This document shows, in pieces, positions 57,242 through 64,000 of a DNA stretch of 64,000 bases. The stretch is from a virus: IMG/VR virus record IMGVR_UViG_3300044644_001860, positions 62,001 to 126,000 of that record; one strand, written 5' to 3'. Numbering within the stretch: the stretch's first letter is position 1; every line of letters begins with the position of its first letter. A model generated the notes under the pieces. It was not told the DNA's origin, made no database searches, and saw only the letters and a list, made by a program, of their open reading frames with translations. Position numbers and translations under genes: made by a program.

Positions 57242-57673
57242 ATGTCCGCTAACAACACAAATACACTTGTGCAAAAAATCATCGATTACATTGGTTATTC
57301 CGATGCCGCGATGACAAAGGCTGCCGCATCGCTGCAGGTCCAAGAAACACAGGCGACAAAGATTGCCTCGCTGATTCCGACCGCCGTGAAGGCGTGCGTT
57401 GAAAATGAACGGATCGAACCGCATCAAAAAGAAGCGCTTGAACAAGCCCTTCGCGACCCAGTAGCGACCATGGAGCTTGTTGTAAAACTTGCTTCGCATC
57501 GCAACTCCGCCGAACTCGGCCGCCTCGGCCAGCCGGTTGGTCAGCAAAAGTCTGCGTCGTACGATCCGAACACAAGTCTGACGAACGGGTACGTGGGTGC
57601 CCGTGACGGCCGCGTAAAGGCGTCCGACGTGAAGTTGTTCACGGGTCTCGGTCTGAATCCGCCCACCACCTGA
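57242..57673 (+). CDS. Head-block helical protein
   Basis: 143 aa, GGAGGTTTTA upstream. Mostly helical with an acidic/basic mix (MTKAAASLQVQETQATKIAS). It lies between scaffold-like and decoration-like genes; possibly a head completion or internal protein. Confidence 0.55.
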   Translation: MSANNTNTLVQKIIDYIGYSDAAMTKAAASLQVQETQATKIASLIPTAVKACVENERIEPHQKEALEQALRDPVATMELVVKLASHRNSAELGRLGQPVGQQKSASYDPNTSLTNGYVGARDGRVKASDVKLFTGLGLNPPTT

Positions 57674-57707
57674 TCCTTAAAAACTACTTAGACATGGAGG
57701 TCTAACA

Positions 57708-58301
57708 ATGGCTGTTCCTGAGCAAATGTTTGCGCACGGTTTAGACGTCAAAAAGGGCTGGTTCGACATGGCCTCGCTCGATTATTCGGCGAAGCTTGCG
57801 ACTACCGTCACGTTTGACGTAAAGCGCGGTCGCGTTGTCCACGTTAACACTAACGGTGAGTTCGTGCCGGGTGCGCACAAGACGTGCCCCGCGGTCTTCC
57901 TGCTTAACGGTTCGGACGACGCCGACGTAAGTAACCCCGGTTACAACTCGCCGATGACATCGGCGAATTTCATGCACATCGCAGTTGCGCCGACCGGCAA
58001 GATGTCCGGCCTCGTAGCGACTGGCGGTTACGAAATCTCCTCGACGGAGTTCGTGACTGCTAACACCTACACGCCCGGCGATCTGCTTTCGGTAACTACG
58101 AAAACTGGCGCTGGCAGCACCGTAGCTGCTACCGACGGTCTTCTGACGAACTACAGCGTTACGCAGTATGCGCAGCCGGTAGTCGGCGTTGTATCCAGCG
58201 GTGCTGGCAAGAATCACAACGGGATTCAAGCCCTTTCGTTCTGGTGCGTCTATCTCCCGGGCGCGGCCAACTGGAACGGCGTACAGGCGGCTAGCGCCTA
58301 A
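57708..58301 (+). CDS. Head decoration/fibre-like protein
   Basis: 197 aa, ATG after GGAGGTCTAACA. All-beta, Gly/Thr-rich sequence (FVPGAHKTCPAVFLLNGSDD; GDLLSVTTKTGAGSTVAATD) without helices. It sits directly before the capsid gene, the common position of decoration proteins in large phages. High expression is suggested by the strong ribosome site and favourable codon use. Confidence 0.6.
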   Translation: MAVPEQMFAHGLDVKKGWFDMASLDYSAKLATTVTFDVKRGRVVHVNTNGEFVPGAHKTCPAVFLLNGSDDADVSNPGYNSPMTSANFMHIAVAPTGKMSGLVATGGYEISSTEFVTANTYTPGDLLSVTTKTGAGSTVAATDGLLTNYSVTQYAQPVVGVVSSGAGKNHNGIQALSFWCVYLPGAANWNGVQAASA

Positions 58302-58332
58302 CTCTAACTAATAGAACATGGAGGTTCTTAAG

Positions 58333-59259
58333 ATGCCCACTCAGCAAGAAATCCAACTGCTCAACGAGACTCTTTTTGAGCAGCTTGATACACCCGGCAT
58401 GCAGAAGCAGGCCATTGATGCGGTTAACGACTTCACGCGCACCAAGATGCGTGAAGACGGCTTCTACCGTCGTATTATCCCGCCGCTAACCATCACCAAC
58501 GACGAACTCGATCGTCAGGTTGATACGGACAAGCCGGTGAAGGTAGTCGACAAGGAGCCCGATTCCCCGGCAGCCGTGTCGATTCCGTTCGCCACGCTCC
58601 CGAGCAACTTTTACATCCGTGGCCCGCGCTACCGCGTCATGTTTGACCGGATCGTGTCGCCCCGCGCTGTAAAGGACGTTGACGAGCTGCGTACGTACGT
58701 CATCGACATCCGTCAGGTCCTCAGCGACAACATGATCAAGGACATGCTCGCTGAAGAAGACTCGAAGTTCATCACGGCGTTTAACCTCGCCGTAGGCACA
58801 AAGGACGCCGTTAACACGCTGTCCGATACCGTGCAGTACGAATCGATCAGCGGCGGGATCACCCGCGAAACGCTGGTTGACGCGCTCAAGGTAATGCCGA
58901 AGACCCCGAGTCACTTTGAGGTTGAAACCTGCCTCGTGAATAACATCACGATCAAGGAACTCCTCAAGTTTGGCCGCGACGAGATGGGTGGTGATTTCTC
59001 GCAAGACATCATCAAGAACGGTTGGGCGGAGACGAACTTCCTCAACTGCCGCTGGATCGTCACGATCAAGCGGAACCTCGTTCAGGACAACGAAATGTAC
59101 ATGTTCGCCAGCCCCAAGTTCATCGGAAAGAACTACGAGCTTGAGCCCACCACGATGTATATCCGTCGTGAAGCTTACATGCTTGAGTACTTCTCGTACA
59201 ACACGCAGGGTGGCTCGTTCGGTCACACGAACGGTCTGGCGAAGGTTGAATTTGTCTGA
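58333..59259 (+). CDS. Major capsid protein candidate
   Basis: 308 aa from the ATG at 58333, seven bases after GGAGG. It has an N-terminal helical arm (TQQEIQLLNETLFEQLDTPG), then mixed alpha/beta with FYIRGPRYRVMFDRIVSPR, DELRTYVIDIRQVLSDNMIK and KFIGKNYELEPTTMYIRREA, similar to HK97-type capsids of this size. It lacks paralogues, has the highest codon regularity and best ribosome site in the block, and follows protease, scaffold and decoration genes, which is the main basis for the call. Confidence 0.7.
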   Translation: MPTQQEIQLLNETLFEQLDTPGMQKQAIDAVNDFTRTKMREDGFYRRIIPPLTITNDELDRQVDTDKPVKVVDKEPDSPAAVSIPFATLPSNFYIRGPRYRVMFDRIVSPRAVKDVDELRTYVIDIRQVLSDNMIKDMLAEEDSKFITAFNLAVGTKDAVNTLSDTVQYESISGGITRETLVDALKVMPKTPSHFEVETCLVNNITIKELLKFGRDEMGGDFSQDIIKNGWAETNFLNCRWIVTIKRNLVQDNEMYMFASPKFIGKNYELEPTTMYIRREAYMLEYFSYNTQGGSFGHTNGLAKVEFV

Positions 59260-59287
59260 GTCGTGTAAATAACCAAGGAGCACAATC

Positions 59288-59683
59288 ATGAGTCAGGTTA
59301 AAGAGGCTGCCGAACAGGCGTACGCCACCGTCGTTAGTCAGTTAGCAGCCCCCTATTTCTTTGAGAAGCTTTCGGCTCACGGCATCGCGCCGCGGACCGA
59401 GGGAGAGGCCGCCGAAATGTGGGCGGCGGCGCATAAGCTTCACGTGCTCTACACGGCTGAGCAGGAAAAAACAGCCGCGGCGCAGGCCGGCGAACTACAA
59501 GCTGTCAATCAGCAGTTAGACGTCGCCCTCGCCGCGGCTGGTTTCGGTTCTGGTTCTAAGACCAATAGCAACGTTGATATTTTCAAGGAAGCAGCGGTCG
59601 TCGCTGCTGAACAGCCTGAAATCGCCGATGCTGTGTTAACGCTTCAAGCGGCAGCCGCTGCTGCGCTACAGAGCGCCGAGTAA
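59288..59683 (+). CDS. Small Ala-rich helical protein
   Basis: 131 aa, AAGGAG eight bases upstream. Helical and Ala/Glu-rich (EQAYATVVSQLAAPYFFEKL), possibly a head-tail or internal protein. No recognised family. Confidence 0.6.
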   Translation: MSQVKEAAEQAYATVVSQLAAPYFFEKLSAHGIAPRTEGEAAEMWAAAHKLHVLYTAEQEKTAAAQAGELQAVNQQLDVALAAAGFGSGSKTNSNVDIFKEAAVVAAEQPEIADAVLTLQAAAAAALQSAE

Positions 59684-59694
59684 CGGAGTAAAAA

Positions 59695-60108
59695 ATGCCA
59701 AATACGACAACTGATCTCTACACCATTGTTAAAAATACGTCCGGCGGGGAGCGCTTCTTTGGCTTCCTAGGCGTTCGTGGCACGCGTCTTGCAAACAACG
59801 CCACGTACACCGTACCCGGCGACCTTGTGGCGCAGCTGGGTGGCCAGCGCAGCCAACGAAAGTTTCAAGCGTTTGAAGAAGCGCTGAACACCAACAAACT
59901 CGAAATCGTGAAGTCTCCTTCGGTTTACCTGCTCAGCGAAACTGGCGGCGTGACCAAGGAACTGGCCCTGAATTCGGGTGGCTCGCTCGGCACCACAACC
60001 CCGTCGTGGGACGGTGGCAGCGCCTTCGCTGCTACGGCTGGCGCAACCGGCCCGACCGGCGCTACCGGTGCTACAGGCCCTCGCGGCGCTACAGGCCCCG
60101 CTGCCTGA
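59695..60108 (+). CDS. Virion protein with collagen-like tail
   Basis: 137 aa. A beta-rich N-terminal domain of ~110 residues precedes a C-terminal run of Gly-X-Y triplets (GATGPTGATGATGPRGATGP). Such tails trimerise and occur on surface fibres of large phages and giant viruses. A PLOD-like transferase is encoded at 23843, which raises the idea that these triplets are glycosylated. Confidence 0.65.
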   Translation: MPNTTTDLYTIVKNTSGGERFFGFLGVRGTRLANNATYTVPGDLVAQLGGQRSQRKFQAFEEALNTNKLEIVKSPSVYLLSETGGVTKELALNSGGSLGTTTPSWDGGSAFAATAGATGPTGATGATGPRGATGPAA

Positions 60109-60132
60109 TAGTCGTCTCTTATCTGGTTTACG

Positions 60133-60170
60133 CAAGGGCTGGCCGTTTAACGGTCAGCCCTTGTTGTTTG
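60133..60170 (+). terminator. Terminator-like hairpin after the head block
   Basis: Thirteen pairs CAAGGGCTGGCCG/CGGTCAGCCCTTG (one G-U) with a five-base loop, followed by TTGTTTGT. It probably ends the capsid transcript before the adaptor gene. Confidence 0.65.
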
Positions 60171-60195
60171 TATACTTATAGCACGGAGCACACTT

Positions 60196-61182
60196 ATGGC
60201 TGTTATCGCTACGCCGGTCGCCCACCCCATTGTCCAGTGCTGCGATAACGCTGCGCAGCCTGTTTTGACGCCAGTCACTTGCGCGGGACAAAACGTGCTC
60301 AGCGCCGTTGTTTCAACTGTGAACGGCCAGCCGGTCACAGGACGCATGCAGTCAATCTCAATTACACAAGGCCAGTGCGCTACGATTGAGTGGCAGATGC
60401 GCGATCAGTCTGGCGTGCCGGTTAACTTATCTGCATGTTCCGCGACGCCGTTCGCCATCGTGTTACGGTTAAAAGAGCAACTGTCGTGGGGAAACGTCAA
60501 TTCGCCGCTTGAGGTTGCCGGCACTATTGCCGCTGCCGCAACCGGAAAAGTAACCGCGCAGCTTACGGCTGGAATGGTAGCTACGCCGGGTATTTACTAC
60601 GCCGAATTTGCGTTAATTAATGTGCCGGCGCAAGCGCAAAACCAGCCGTGCGTTGTGTTTTCGAACACCTTTCATTTAATCATTAACCGCAGCAATTTTA
60701 ACGGCGGCGCGGAAATGGGCGGGCCCCCAAGTATCGCTGAAGTTCGTTTACACCTGCGCGACTCCAATCCCGGCGAAAGTTTTCTGCTCGACCGACTGAT
60801 GTTTGACGACGCCGAAATCGCCCTCGCTATTACGCGTCCGGTGCAGTATTGGAACGAGATTCCGCCGCCGTTGGACCGCATTTACAACACACAAAATTTC
60901 CCGTTCCGCTATCACTGGTTAGAAGGCATCTGCGCTAATCTGTTTTTGATGGTGGCTGAGCAGTTTCGCCGTAACCAGTTTAATTACTCTGCCGGCGGTC
61001 TTTCCGTAGACGATCAAAACAAAGAAGGCGCTTACGAGCGTGCCGGCCAAACACGGTGGCAGGCTTATCGGGAGTGGGTGCGGGCGACAAAAGCCAGCAT
61101 TAACCTTGAAAGCTGCTACGGCGAAGTTACGTCAAACTATAAGTACAGCGCCTACACCGACGCGATCCGAATTCGCTATTAG
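60196..61182 (+). CDS. BppU-like N-terminal plus neck/tail adaptor-like protein
   Basis: 328 aa. Residues ~50-165 are a beta domain (SITQGQCATIEWQMRDQSGV, GIYYAEFALINVPAQ) like the N-terminal domain of baseplate upper proteins and related fibres. Residues ~180-328 are helical (SIAEVRLHLRDSNPGESFLL, YREWVRATKASINLESCYGE) and resemble head-tail connector proteins. The two parts together could be a head-to-tail or baseplate adaptor. Function inferred. Confidence 0.55.
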   Translation: MAVIATPVAHPIVQCCDNAAQPVLTPVTCAGQNVLSAVVSTVNGQPVTGRMQSISITQGQCATIEWQMRDQSGVPVNLSACSATPFAIVLRLKEQLSWGNVNSPLEVAGTIAAAATGKVTAQLTAGMVATPGIYYAEFALINVPAQAQNQPCVVFSNTFHLIINRSNFNGGAEMGGPPSIAEVRLHLRDSNPGESFLLDRLMFDDAEIALAITRPVQYWNEIPPPLDRIYNTQNFPFRYHWLEGICANLFLMVAEQFRRNQFNYSAGGLSVDDQNKEGAYERAGQTRWQAYREWVRATKASINLESCYGEVTSNYKYSAYTDAIRIRY

Positions 61183-61205
61183 CGCATTCTAGAATCTGGA
61201 AAATG

Positions 61206-61230
61206 CGTCGTAAGTGCTTTGTTCCCTAGC
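61206..61230 (+). other. Short inverted repeats in intergenic region
   Basis: The 198-base gap 61183-61380 contains CGCATT...AATGCG and AAGTGCT-N9-AGCACTTT hairpins, the palindrome ATTCGCGAAT, and then the promoter element at 61307. The AAGTGCT hairpin may end the upstream transcript. Nothing else is visible. Confidence 0.4.
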
Positions 61231-61306
61231 ACTTTCGCAATTCGCGAATTTGGAATATGGCGCTTGTCCGCAGTTCGCGAACCGTGGACAGCTGCGCGGA
61301 CACTGG

Positions 61307-61334
61307 CTAAATATGTTGCAAATTTGTGGCATAT
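61307..61334 (+). promoter_or_regulatory. CTAAATA-N16-CATAT promoter-like element
   Basis: CTAAATA (61307-61313), 16 bases with GCAAA, CATAT (61330-61334). Same spacing as the copies in the first 12 kb. It drives the gene at 61381 and marks the beginning of a new non-structural unit after the virion block. Confidence 0.65.
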
Positions 61335-61380
61335 TTAACGTGGTTCCGATTACCTATGCCCACTAAAAAAGGGAGTTTCT

Positions 61381-62013
61381 GTGCTGGCTGTAAATCCACC
61401 AACCCAGATGTTGCTGCAGTACTTGGAGCATTGTCGCGACAATAGCGACGGCGTGTTCACTGATCCCGCGCTGCATCCGTACTTTATGTCGCTCGCCGTC
61501 GCGAAAGCCGTCGGCATGGACCACACCACTGAAGAGTATAAAGAGCGTGCGTTGTCGACGCTCGCGAATTGGTCGCGGATGCTGTGCGGACAGCTGACCA
61601 GCGTATCTATGCGGGAAATCGCTGACTGCGGCAAGTTCGCGCAGGACAGCGGTGACCGCAAAGGCGAGAAAATGGCCAAAGACCTGCTCGACTCGATGCC
61701 GCTGATTCAGGCTGTTTTCAAGTCGTGGGACGCTGCGGTTGACCACGAGCACATCGCGGAGTGGATTTATGAAGACGGCGTACGTCGGGAGAAGGAAGGG
61801 ACTGCGCCCCATATTTCGAATGAGTTTGTTGCAAAAGAGAAGAAGAAGCTCGACGACCTCTTCGAATTAATTCAAAAGAAGCTCGGAGAGCTCGATGGCT
61901 CTGGCCCGCAGCCCGAGGAGGTCAAATCTCCCGAGCCGGCGCGTCCACCAGTGACGCCGGCCGACATCATGAAGATGCTGTTCGATAACGCCAAGAAGCC
62001 GTCTGCGAACTAA
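61381..62013 (+). CDS. Hypothetical protein of MoxR-linked unit
   Basis: 210 aa from a GTG after AAAAAAGGGAG. Helical, with a charged central part (GKFAQDSGDRKGEKMAKDLL) and a Pro-rich, Lys/Asp tail. It precedes a MoxR-type ATPase, so it may be a substrate or partner. No family recognised. Confidence 0.65.
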   Translation: MLAVNPPTQMLLQYLEHCRDNSDGVFTDPALHPYFMSLAVAKAVGMDHTTEEYKERALSTLANWSRMLCGQLTSVSMREIADCGKFAQDSGDRKGEKMAKDLLDSMPLIQAVFKSWDAAVDHEHIAEWIYEDGVRREKEGTAPHISNEFVAKEKKKLDDLFELIQKKLGELDGSGPQPEEVKSPEPARPPVTPADIMKMLFDNAKKPSAN

Positions 62014-62033
62014 GTTCAACGCGGCGAGAAGGA

Positions 62034-62063
62034 GCGGGCACCAAAACCGGTGCTCGCTTTTTC
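62034..62063 (+). terminator. Intrinsic terminator
   Basis: Nine pairs GCGGGCACC/GGTGCTCGC (one G-U), loop AAAACC, then TTTTTC. Followed by the TTAGCTATCGG dyad and promoter element, so it separates 61381 from the MoxR unit. Confidence 0.88.
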
Positions 62064-62106
62064 TTAGCTATCGGTGACCTAAATTAGGCGCGATTTTGCG
62101 TCATAT
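62064..62106 (+). promoter_or_regulatory. Dyad plus CTAAATT-N16-CATAT promoter-like element
   Basis: TTAG...CTAA dyad; CTAAATT (62079-62085) and CATAT (62102-62106), 16 apart. It lies upstream of the MoxR-type ATPase, whose start must therefore be downstream of 62106. Confidence 0.62.
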
Positions 62107-62143
62107 TATTTGTGTCCCCGTTTCCGCTATGAAGGAGCTTGCG

Positions 62144-62983
62144 ATGAGTATTGCAGACGGAGTGTGCGATCTTCTGCCCGGCTATTTCGCTCGACGAGGC
62201 GAGGCCCTGCTGGCCAGATGGATGCACGAGGCCCGCGGGAAGGAACCGCGCGGTGGTTTACTGGTCGGCCCGCCCGGCACCGGCAAGACGTTCTTTGCCG
62301 ACGCGTTCGCCCGCGGCCGCAAGGCCGAGCAGGTGTTTATTCCGTGCCACCCGTGGCTCACGAATGAGGAGCTACATCAGGGTGTGGACATCGGCCGCGT
62401 GGCGGTCGGGGTCGAGCACGCCGACGAGGCGTACATCGACGGCCAGCTGCTGCGCGCTGTGCGCATGTCGCACGACTGCGACGTGGTTATCACGTTGGAC
62501 GAGGTCGAAAAGGCTGGGTCGCGGTTTTACCCGCTTATCCTCGACTTCTTGCAGAATGGTCGGGTGCCTGATGCCCGCCACAAGCTGCACAGCGGCAACA
62601 CGGCCCGGATGTTTATCGTCCTGACCGCGAACGAAGAGGTTGACCTGCCCGAGGCCATTAAACGGCGCTGCTTTCGGGTAAACATGGGCTTTCTGCCCGA
62701 GCATGTCGAAACCGATGTGCTGCGCAAGCAGACAGGCGCACCGGGAGGGGCCTGTCGCATCATTGTGCGCATGGCGAACGCAATCCGGCAGAACGGCGAC
62801 TCCAAGCCGTCCCTGCAGGAGCTTCGTCACTTGCTTATGGCGCGAGACCTGTGCGTAAGCACGGACGACGTAGCCACTTTGATCGAAGCGTTTCTTGTAA
62901 AAGAAACCAAGGACACGGAGGCCCTTAAACAGGCATTCAGCAAACCCGAAGCTGTACTGTTCGGGGAGTTCAAAAGGAAGTAA
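62144..62983 (+). CDS. MoxR-type AAA+ ATPase
   Basis: 279 aa from the ATG at 62144, after AAGGAG; upstream in-frame codons overlap the promoter. Walker A GPPGTGKT (residues 42-49), Walker B VVITLDEVEKAG, sensor 1 FIVLTANEEVDLP with an arginine finger region KRRCFRVN. MoxR ATPases usually work with a von Willebrand A partner to remodel protein complexes; that partner follows. Confidence 0.85.
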   Translation: MSIADGVCDLLPGYFARRGEALLARWMHEARGKEPRGGLLVGPPGTGKTFFADAFARGRKAEQVFIPCHPWLTNEELHQGVDIGRVAVGVEHADEAYIDGQLLRAVRMSHDCDVVITLDEVEKAGSRFYPLILDFLQNGRVPDARHKLHSGNTARMFIVLTANEEVDLPEAIKRRCFRVNMGFLPEHVETDVLRKQTGAPGGACRIIVRMANAIRQNGDSKPSLQELRHLLMARDLCVSTDDVATLIEAFLVKETKDTEALKQAFSKPEAVLFGEFKRK

Positions 62984-62985
62984 CC

Positions 62986-64000
62986 ATGAGCCTGACACTG
63001 CGGAAGTTGCAGCGAATGCTGTCGAAGTCCGTGAAAACTACCCGCGATGTTAGGTTTACGGACCCGCGAGAGCGGGCAGAGTTCGCGGAGTTTATCAAGG
63101 GCGTATACGCCGAAGAATTTACGAGCCCGCTTCTTCGACAAGGGCACGTTCGCGAGAACTGCCCGTGCGGTAATTGCGGCCCCAAAACCGTGAACAACAT
63201 CACGGCGCTTATTGACCGGTTGACAAAGCGGCACGGCCATCGTGCCACACTCAGCCAGTTGCTGGAGCCCAGAAATAAGTCTGGGCGGGCTCAAGGCGGT
63301 AGCGGTAAATCAAACGGAGCACCGCAGGAGGAGCCCCAGCAGGCACCTTCTGGCGGGTTTGATCCTCCGCCCGCCAAAGATACGGCCGCGGAACCACCGC
63401 AGCCCGAGAACTGGGAACCAACTCCCGCCGCCCAAGAAACTCCAAAACCAAAAACTGAGCGTGAAAGGCTTTCCGACGAGGAAAAAGATTTACGTGCGCG
63501 GTTAAAGGAATTGGAGAAGCAGAAAGCCGCCGCGAAAGCACGCGGCAGTCTGCAAGCTTCGGCGATAGATGTTGTGATAAAGAAAGCCAGAAAGCAGCTG
63601 AAGGACGCCCGGAAACAGGCATCTAAAATCAGCGGCGTTGCTGGTATTGAGAGTGCTCCGTCGTTGGAGGCTCGACGACGCGCAGCCGGCACACATGGCC
63701 GCCTGCGGGTCGTTCCGCCTCAACTGCGGAACAAAACAGCGGAACTCATTAATAAGTTAGTGCATGAAAGCGGCGCAGCTGGTGACCGCCTCACGCCTAT
63801 CCCAATTTTGAGTGCGCGAAAAGTTGTCAAGAGGATGCTTGTCCGGCGTCCACTTGGTAACGCGTTTAAGGAGGACAGCAACGCCGGTCGTCCCGTCACG
63901 CTGTTCTTGCCCGACGTCTCGCCGTCTTGCGCCCGACAGGCTCAAGCGGCGTGTGACGTCGCTAATGCGGCAGGGTACGCTGGAGTCTCTGGCTCTGACG
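62986..64000 (+). CDS. VWA-domain partner of MoxR ATPase (partial)
   Basis: At least 338 codons, open at the window end. It starts two bases after the ATPase stop (MSLTLRKLQRMLSKSVKTTR). The first ~80 residues hold a CPCGNCG cysteine motif. A long Pro/Gln/Lys-rich linker and a charged coiled coil follow. Near residue 310, LFLPDVSPSCARQA gives the DxSxS MIDAS of a VWA domain, resembling CobT-like proteins. It is therefore the expected MoxR partner; the rest lies outside. Confidence 0.75.
   Translation, partial: MSLTLRKLQRMLSKSVKTTRDVRFTDPRERAEFAEFIKGVYAEEFTSPLLRQGHVRENCPCGNCGPKTVNNITALIDRLTKRHGHRATLSQLLEPRNKSGRAQGGSGKSNGAPQEEPQQAPSGGFDPPPAKDTAAEPPQPENWEPTPAAQETPKPKTERERLSDEEKDLRARLKELEKQKAAAKARGSLQASAIDVVIKKARKQLKDARKQASKISGVAGIESAPSLEARRRAAGTHGRLRVVPPQLRNKTAELINKLVHESGAAGDRLTPIPILSARKVVKRMLVRRPLGNAFKEDSNAGRPVTLFLPDVSPSCARQAQAACDVANAAGYAGVSGSD

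Noticed and set aside
1-64000. CRISPR array, insertion sequence or integrase
   Set aside because: No regularly spaced repeats, terminal inverted repeats, transposase or recombinase motifs were found on either strand.

Overview
The window is a contiguous piece of a large tailed phage (jumbo-phage style, Caudoviricetes). This follows from a phage-type head gene block, a phage-encoded multisubunit RNA polymerase, a LydA-type holin, seven tRNA genes and a tmRNA gene, and almost uniform plus-strand coding with ATGA/GTGA gene overlaps. No ribosomal, metabolic or plasmid genes are present. The host cannot be named. Secreted enzymes with signal peptides and the tmRNA tag AGAHAPALAA suggest a bacterium, probably Gram-negative. 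No terminase, integrase, DNA polymerase, insertion sequence or CRISPR array is visible.

Region 1 (1-12.5 kb) is an RNA-rich accessory region. It holds six tRNA genes, a complete tmRNA with tandem terminators, and many tiny genes. It also has three proteins of RNA-end-processing type (cyclic-phosphate receiver-like, HAD phosphatase, 2H phosphoesterase) and a small alarmone hydrolase-like HD protein. Two very long stretches without genes read as giant structured noncoding RNAs: about 1.0 kb at 6758-7765 and up to 0.65 kb at 11.0-11.65 kb. Units here are separated by a repeated cassette: intrinsic terminator, AT-rich dyad, then a promoter-like element CTAAATW-N16-CATAT with invariant spacing. 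The same element returns at 61-62 kb.

Region 2 (12.5-24 kb) encodes exported enzymes (thioredoxin fold, trypsin-like protease, CAP domain), an SF2/SNF2-like helicase, a zincin, and a series of Gly/Ala-rich glycine-zipper proteins sharing a short N-terminal motif. These are probably virion or membrane-acting components.

Region 3 (24-41.7 kb) carries PhoH, a PD-(D/E)xK-like nuclease, three glycosyltransferase-type proteins (one is the only minus-strand gene), a ferritin-like protein, tRNA-Asn, a HAD protein, an actin-like ATPase beside a membrane-anchored partner, a PLC/GDPD-like protein, and a third structured RNA closed by a 16-bp helix. A holin and overlapping small membrane gene, a 2H/DUF5661-like protein, a matrixin metalloprotease with an apparent cysteine switch, and a papain-like protease follow.

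Region 4 (41.7-49 kb) is the RNA polymerase: a single chain fusing beta to the N-terminal and catalytic part of beta', then two unrelated genes, then a separate beta' C-terminal subunit. Region 5 (49-61.2 kb) is the virion block: large unknown protein, beta-sandwich protein, candidate capsid maturation protease, scaffold-like acidic protein, decoration-like protein, major capsid protein candidate, a protein with a collagen-like tail and a neck/tail adaptor-like protein. Region 6 (61.3-64 kb) is driven by the repeated promoter element and holds an unknown gene, a MoxR-type AAA+ ATPase and the start of a VWA partner that runs off the window.

All functions are read from sequence motifs recalled from known families. 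No database search was run.
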